A DNA stretch of 8,477 nt, taken from assembly GCA_027487055.1 (NCBI GenBank), contig JAIYEJ010000337.1, positions 1-8,477 on the forward strand, read 5' to 3'. Shown here in pieces: positions 6,105-8,477 of this stretch. The notes under the pieces were generated by a model. It did no database searches, was not told where the DNA came from, and worked only from the letters and a program-made list of their open reading frames with translations. Origin of the DNA: Methylotenera sp. GTDB lineage: Bacteria > Pseudomonadota > Gammaproteobacteria > Burkholderiales > Methylophilaceae. The position numbers were made by a program, and so were the translations under genes. Position 1 is the first letter of the stretch, and each line of letters begins with the position of its first letter.

Positions 6105-7178
6105 TTATATAAGATTAATCGCACTTAAAGCATTGGTAAGTTGATTTTTTAAATATGCATCTGAAAAGAATTGATTAAAACCATGCCTAGCATTCAAACC
6201 ATATATTTTTAACTTTTCACCATCAGTCAATAAATTCGCAACCATTGACGCCAAGCTAGCTGGGTTTTCTGCAGGGATAAAAAAAATACCATGATTGTCA
6301 TCTTTTAATGACGCAGGGTATGCCTCGCTTTCACGCGTAATCACGGGGCGACCGCAAGCCATTGCCTGAAAAACTTTATTTGGAATTACATTGCCTGCTT
6401 TAGCGGACCCCCCAAAAACTCCAAGCACAATATCCGATTGACTGATGCGTCTTGGTAAATCCGCATATTGAATGGCATTTTCAAATCTGATATTGGCATA
6501 ACCTGAGGCTAGCGCTTGGCAGACTTCTTTTTCTGGTCCATTGCCTAGTAAAGTCCAAATCACAGTCTTACCATTCTTTATTGGCAGGCTATCGAATATT
6601 TTTGCTGCTTCTATGATTGTTTTAATCCCATGTAAGCCAATAAAGCTGCCATAAAAAAGCACCTCCTCCATTTGATGACTGTCTTTAATCATAGGCTGAA
6701 ACAAAGACTGCTCCGCACCCACATAAAGCGTAAAGATTTTATTTCTTGGGACATTAAGCTGATGAGCAAAAAGTGAAGCATGCATATCTGTATCCACCAA
6801 TACAATGTCTGCCGAATTTAATAATGATGATTCCCACTGTTTTAATTGTTTCGCTTTCGAACTTTCAGCAGGAAATTTATTTCGCTCAAAGACTTGCTTG
6901 TCCCAAGCACTGATAAGCGGATCAACAATCAAAGGGACTTTTTGACTAGATGACCATTTTCTAGCTGCTAAAATATCTCGTTGACGAAAACATGGCACCC
7001 AGACCACATCGGGCTTTTTGATGTTTCTTATTATAGCTTCGACATGAGCGCATTGGCTTATGAGTGGGTTAAAGTCTACAATTTCAAATCCCAGCTCATT
7101 TAATAACTTTCTACATTGTCTATTGCGCGAATATACAGTATCAGATTTTCCCCACCATAATACACGTTTAGCATTCAT
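6105..7178 (-). CDS. Glycosyltransferase, GT-B fold, GT4-like
   Basis: The 357-residue protein looks like a family-4 retaining glycosyltransferase that moves a sugar from a nucleotide donor to a lipid-linked or LPS acceptor on the cytoplasmic side of the inner membrane. The N-terminal half is a divergent acceptor domain (VLWWGKSDTVYSRNRQ, then SADIVLVDTDMHASLFA at 122-138). The C-terminal donor domain has FYGSFIGLHGIKTIIEAAK (175-193), LGNGPEKE (211-218) and NVIPNKVFQAMACGRPVIT (263-281). The usual first glutamate of the EX7E motif is replaced by Q271 here; many active relatives vary at this region, so this is noted but not decisive. No signal peptide or membrane span is evident. Its ATG overlaps the GT9 stop by 4 nt (ATGA), so the two are translationally coupled. 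The gene is notably AT-rich: bases 6121-6180 contain 15 G or C in 60, against 30 in 60 at 5341-5400 in edd. Donor and acceptor are unknown. Confidence 0.82.
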   Translation of the reverse strand: MNAKRVLWWGKSDTVYSRNRQCRKLLNELGFEIVDFNPLISQCAHVEAIIRNIKKPDVVWVPCFRQRDILAARKWSSSQKVPLIVDPLISAWDKQVFERNKFPAESSKAKQLKQWESSLLNSADIVLVDTDMHASLFAHQLNVPRNKIFTLYVGAEQSLFQPMIKDSHQMEEVLFYGSFIGLHGIKTIIEAAKIFDSLPIKNGKTVIWTLLGNGPEKEVCQALASGYANIRFENAIQYADLPRRISQSDIVLGVFGGSAKAGNVIPNKVFQAMACGRPVITRESEAYPASLKDDNHGIFFIPAENPASLASMVANLLTDGEKLKIYGLNARHGFNQFFSDAYLKNQLTNALSAINLI

Positions 7179-8293
7179 TGCATATTCTCTAAAAATGGTA
7201 TTACCTTATCCGCAGTTAAACCTCGCATGCATGAATGATGTGAACAAGTTTTTTGATAGCAATTTTTGCACTCTATCTCTGGCTGAATGGCTAACACATG
7301 CGCGCCAATCGGTTTGACTCTCAGCGGATTAGTGGGGCCGCAAATAATTAGCATCGGCGTTCCAGAAGCAGCCGCTAAATGTGCTGTGCCAGTATCGTTG
7401 GCGATAATCAGCTTGGCTTGTTGAAAAATAGTAGGTAAAGCAAGTAAGCTTGTTTTTCCACATAAATTAACCGCTAAATCTGGAAGCGCCTGAGCAATTG
7501 CATCGCATTCGGGTGCTTCATCTGCGCCACCAACCAACACCACTTGATAGATACCCTGATGTTTTATTTGATTTGCCAGTTCGACAAAGTTAGTCACCCC
7601 CCAGCGCTTAGCTAACCCAGCTGCATGGCTGCCACACAAAAAAATAGCAAATGGTTGTCTATTTAAACCATAGCTTTCTAATAGATTAAGGGCTTGCTTT
7701 TGATTGTCTTGGGACGAATAAAGCATTGGTGTAGTAGTCGAGGTAGCAATCCCAGCTGCAGCCAAAGTGCGGCGCATTATTTGAAAGCTATGCGCATTTT
7801 TTAAGGGGGAGCTTTGTCTGACGTTATAGGGAAAAACAGGATGATTACCTAATAAATATTTGGGAGATTTTCCAGAAAATTTTAACAAACTCAACAGCAT
7901 GCGACTTCTATCATTGGTTTGCAAATCAATAATCAAATCATACTGATGTTTAATCACCGTAGTTAACCAACGCCACGAGCCTTGAATACCACGTTCTTTA
8001 TTACGCAAATCAACAGTCCAAACTTTGCTAAATCTAGGATCTGCTTCAAACAAAGATTGCCAAGGCGGCATCGCATTTAAGTGAATTTCCGCATTCGGAA
8101 AGGCATTATAAATATCTTCGATTATGGCAGTGCTAATTACCACATCTCCCATGCCGCCCCATTTGATAATGAGAATGCGCTTGATGTTAGATTGCTGAGG
8201 TAAATCAATCACTGCGGTTTGATTGGCTGCTTGCACAAAACAATCTTGATCTCTAAATTCAACAATCTCTTGAAAGGGAATTAACACCGCCAT
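7175..8293 (-). CDS. Glycosyltransferase family 9 (LPS heptosyltransferase-like)
   Basis: GT9 enzymes transfer heptose from ADP-heptose to the growing LPS core at the cytoplasmic face of the inner membrane. The 372-residue protein has the GT-B hallmarks: an N-terminal RILIIKWGGMGDVVISTAII (39-58), the mid-protein AKRWGVTNFVELA (228-240), VVLVGGADE (251-259) and the donor-site NDTGTAHLAAASGTP (299-313) followed by CGPTNP. A C-terminal cysteine set (C342, C345, C350, C355, then M-R-G-L-T) is common in this family. About 38 residues precede the first beta strand, where typical members start almost directly with it; no ATG exists between residue 1 and the core, though GTG codons do (V3 and V28), and no ribosome binding site is clear at any of them. 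It is the first gene of a two-gene unit with the GT4-like gene. A link with hldE, which makes the donor, is plausible; assignment to a specific WaaC/F/Q role is not possible. Confidence 0.88.
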   Translation of the reverse strand: MAVLIPFQEIVEFRDQDCFVQAANQTAVIDLPQQSNIKRILIIKWGGMGDVVISTAIIEDIYNAFPNAEIHLNAMPPWQSLFEADPRFSKVWTVDLRNKERGIQGSWRWLTTVIKHQYDLIIDLQTNDRSRMLLSLLKFSGKSPKYLLGNHPVFPYNVRQSSPLKNAHSFQIMRRTLAAAGIATSTTTPMLYSSQDNQKQALNLLESYGLNRQPFAIFLCGSHAAGLAKRWGVTNFVELANQIKHQGIYQVVLVGGADEAPECDAIAQALPDLAVNLCGKTSLLALPTIFQQAKLIIANDTGTAHLAAASGTPMLIICGPTNPLRVKPIGAHVLAIQPEIECKNCYQKTCSHHSCMRGLTADKVIPFLENMQ

Positions 8294-8311
8294 ATTAAGT
8301 ATTTCGTTAAA

Positions 8312-8326
8312 CTAAATCTCATTTAG
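8312..8326. repeat. Perfect small palindrome just upstream of the GT9 gene
   Basis: CTAAAT (8312-8317) and ATTTAG (8321-8326) flank CTC, 18 nt before the GT9 start. It could be an operator or a leader hairpin near the ribosome binding area. The 184-nt stretch 8294-8477 has no recognisable gene and no clear promoter. Confidence 0.25.
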
Positions 8327-8427
8327 ATCATCATCTAGGCTTGCAATAAAACCGCAAACTAACAACATTTGAAACTTGCTCACCGTGGAATCAAAACTGT
8401 GAATTCGACGCTCACATCACCCTAACA

Positions 8428-8440
8428 CCAATTCAATTGG
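8428..8440. repeat. 13-bp palindrome CCAATTcAATTGG
   Basis: A perfect 6-bp inverted repeat around one C. No T-run follows on either strand in the direction that would make it a terminator for a gene in view. It resembles CCAAAATTGG upstream of edd. It directly abuts the purine tract that ends the window. Confidence 0.35.
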
Positions 8441-8477
8441 AGAAAGAAAAAAGAAAAAAAAGGGGAGAGAGAGAGAG
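8439..8477. repeat. Low-complexity homopurine tract ending in (GA)n
   Basis: From the last GG of the palindrome to the end of the window every base is A or G: an A-rich part with scattered G, a GGGG block, then about six GA units. Nothing like it occurs elsewhere in the window. It may be a real microsatellite, or more likely an assembly or read-end artefact at a contig edge. It codes for nothing recognisable on either strand. Confidence 0.8.

Noticed and set aside
8380..8415. 11-residue minus-strand frame (GTG start) reading SVEFTVLIPR, which resembles the start of GT2 enzymes
   Set aside because: It is far too short, has no ribosome binding site, and the resemblance covers only a few hydrophobic residues; treated as chance.
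1..8477. CRISPR array, tRNA, rRNA, insertion sequence or toxin-antitoxin pair
   Set aside because: No regularly spaced repeats, tRNA cloverleaf, rRNA-like sequence, transposase motif or paired small genes were seen on either strand.

Overview
The window looks like part of a Gram-negative proteobacterial chromosome, most likely a betaproteobacterium of the Methylophilaceae type (Methylotenera/Methylophilus-like). That taxon is an inference. It rests on moderate-to-low GC, a lipopolysaccharide (LPS) heptose gene, surface-sugar genes and a complete Entner-Doudoroff pair (edd, eda), a pathway these methylotrophs use for the cleavage branch of the ribulose monophosphate cycle. No rRNA, tRNA, CRISPR array, transposase or phage gene is visible. 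The left edge cuts through a gene and the right edge runs into a low-complexity purine tract, so the window may be a whole contig with two arbitrary ends.

Layout. At 1-939 (+) is the 3' part of hldE, the fused heptose-7-phosphate kinase/ADP-heptose synthase. It converges on a minus-strand surface-sugar group at 1004-3144. In transcription order that group is a HAD-family phosphatase (TTG start), a 45-codon stump of a family-2 glycosyltransferase, and ugd (UDP-glucose 6-dehydrogenase). The three are packed with 1-nt gaps. At 3319-5904 (-) are edd and eda, followed by a good intrinsic terminator at 3261-3300. At 6105-8293 (-) are two LPS-type glycosyltransferases in a 4-nt ATGA overlap: a GT9 (heptosyltransferase-like) and then a GT4-like enzyme. 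Every gene except hldE is on the minus strand.

How the genes fit together. HldE makes ADP-L-glycero-D-manno-heptose precursor, the GT9 enzyme is of the class that transfers heptose, the GT4-like enzyme would extend the core or another glycan, and Ugd supplies UDP-glucuronate for acidic sugars or exopolysaccharide. The HAD enzyme probably dephosphorylates a sugar phosphate for the same purpose. Edd and Eda convert 6-phosphogluconate via KDPG to pyruvate and glyceraldehyde 3-phosphate; they are central metabolism inserted between surface-sugar blocks.

The least ordinary item is the unlisted glycosyltransferase stump at 2325-2462. It keeps a good ribosome binding site and the GT2 N-terminal signature, yet its body is gone and ugd begins 1 nt after its stop. 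Other points worth a look are repeat/operator-like motifs upstream of edd and eda, a second hairpin plus T-run between eda and the HAD gene, and the homopurine tail at the right end. I do not see convincing evidence of a wholly new multi-gene system.
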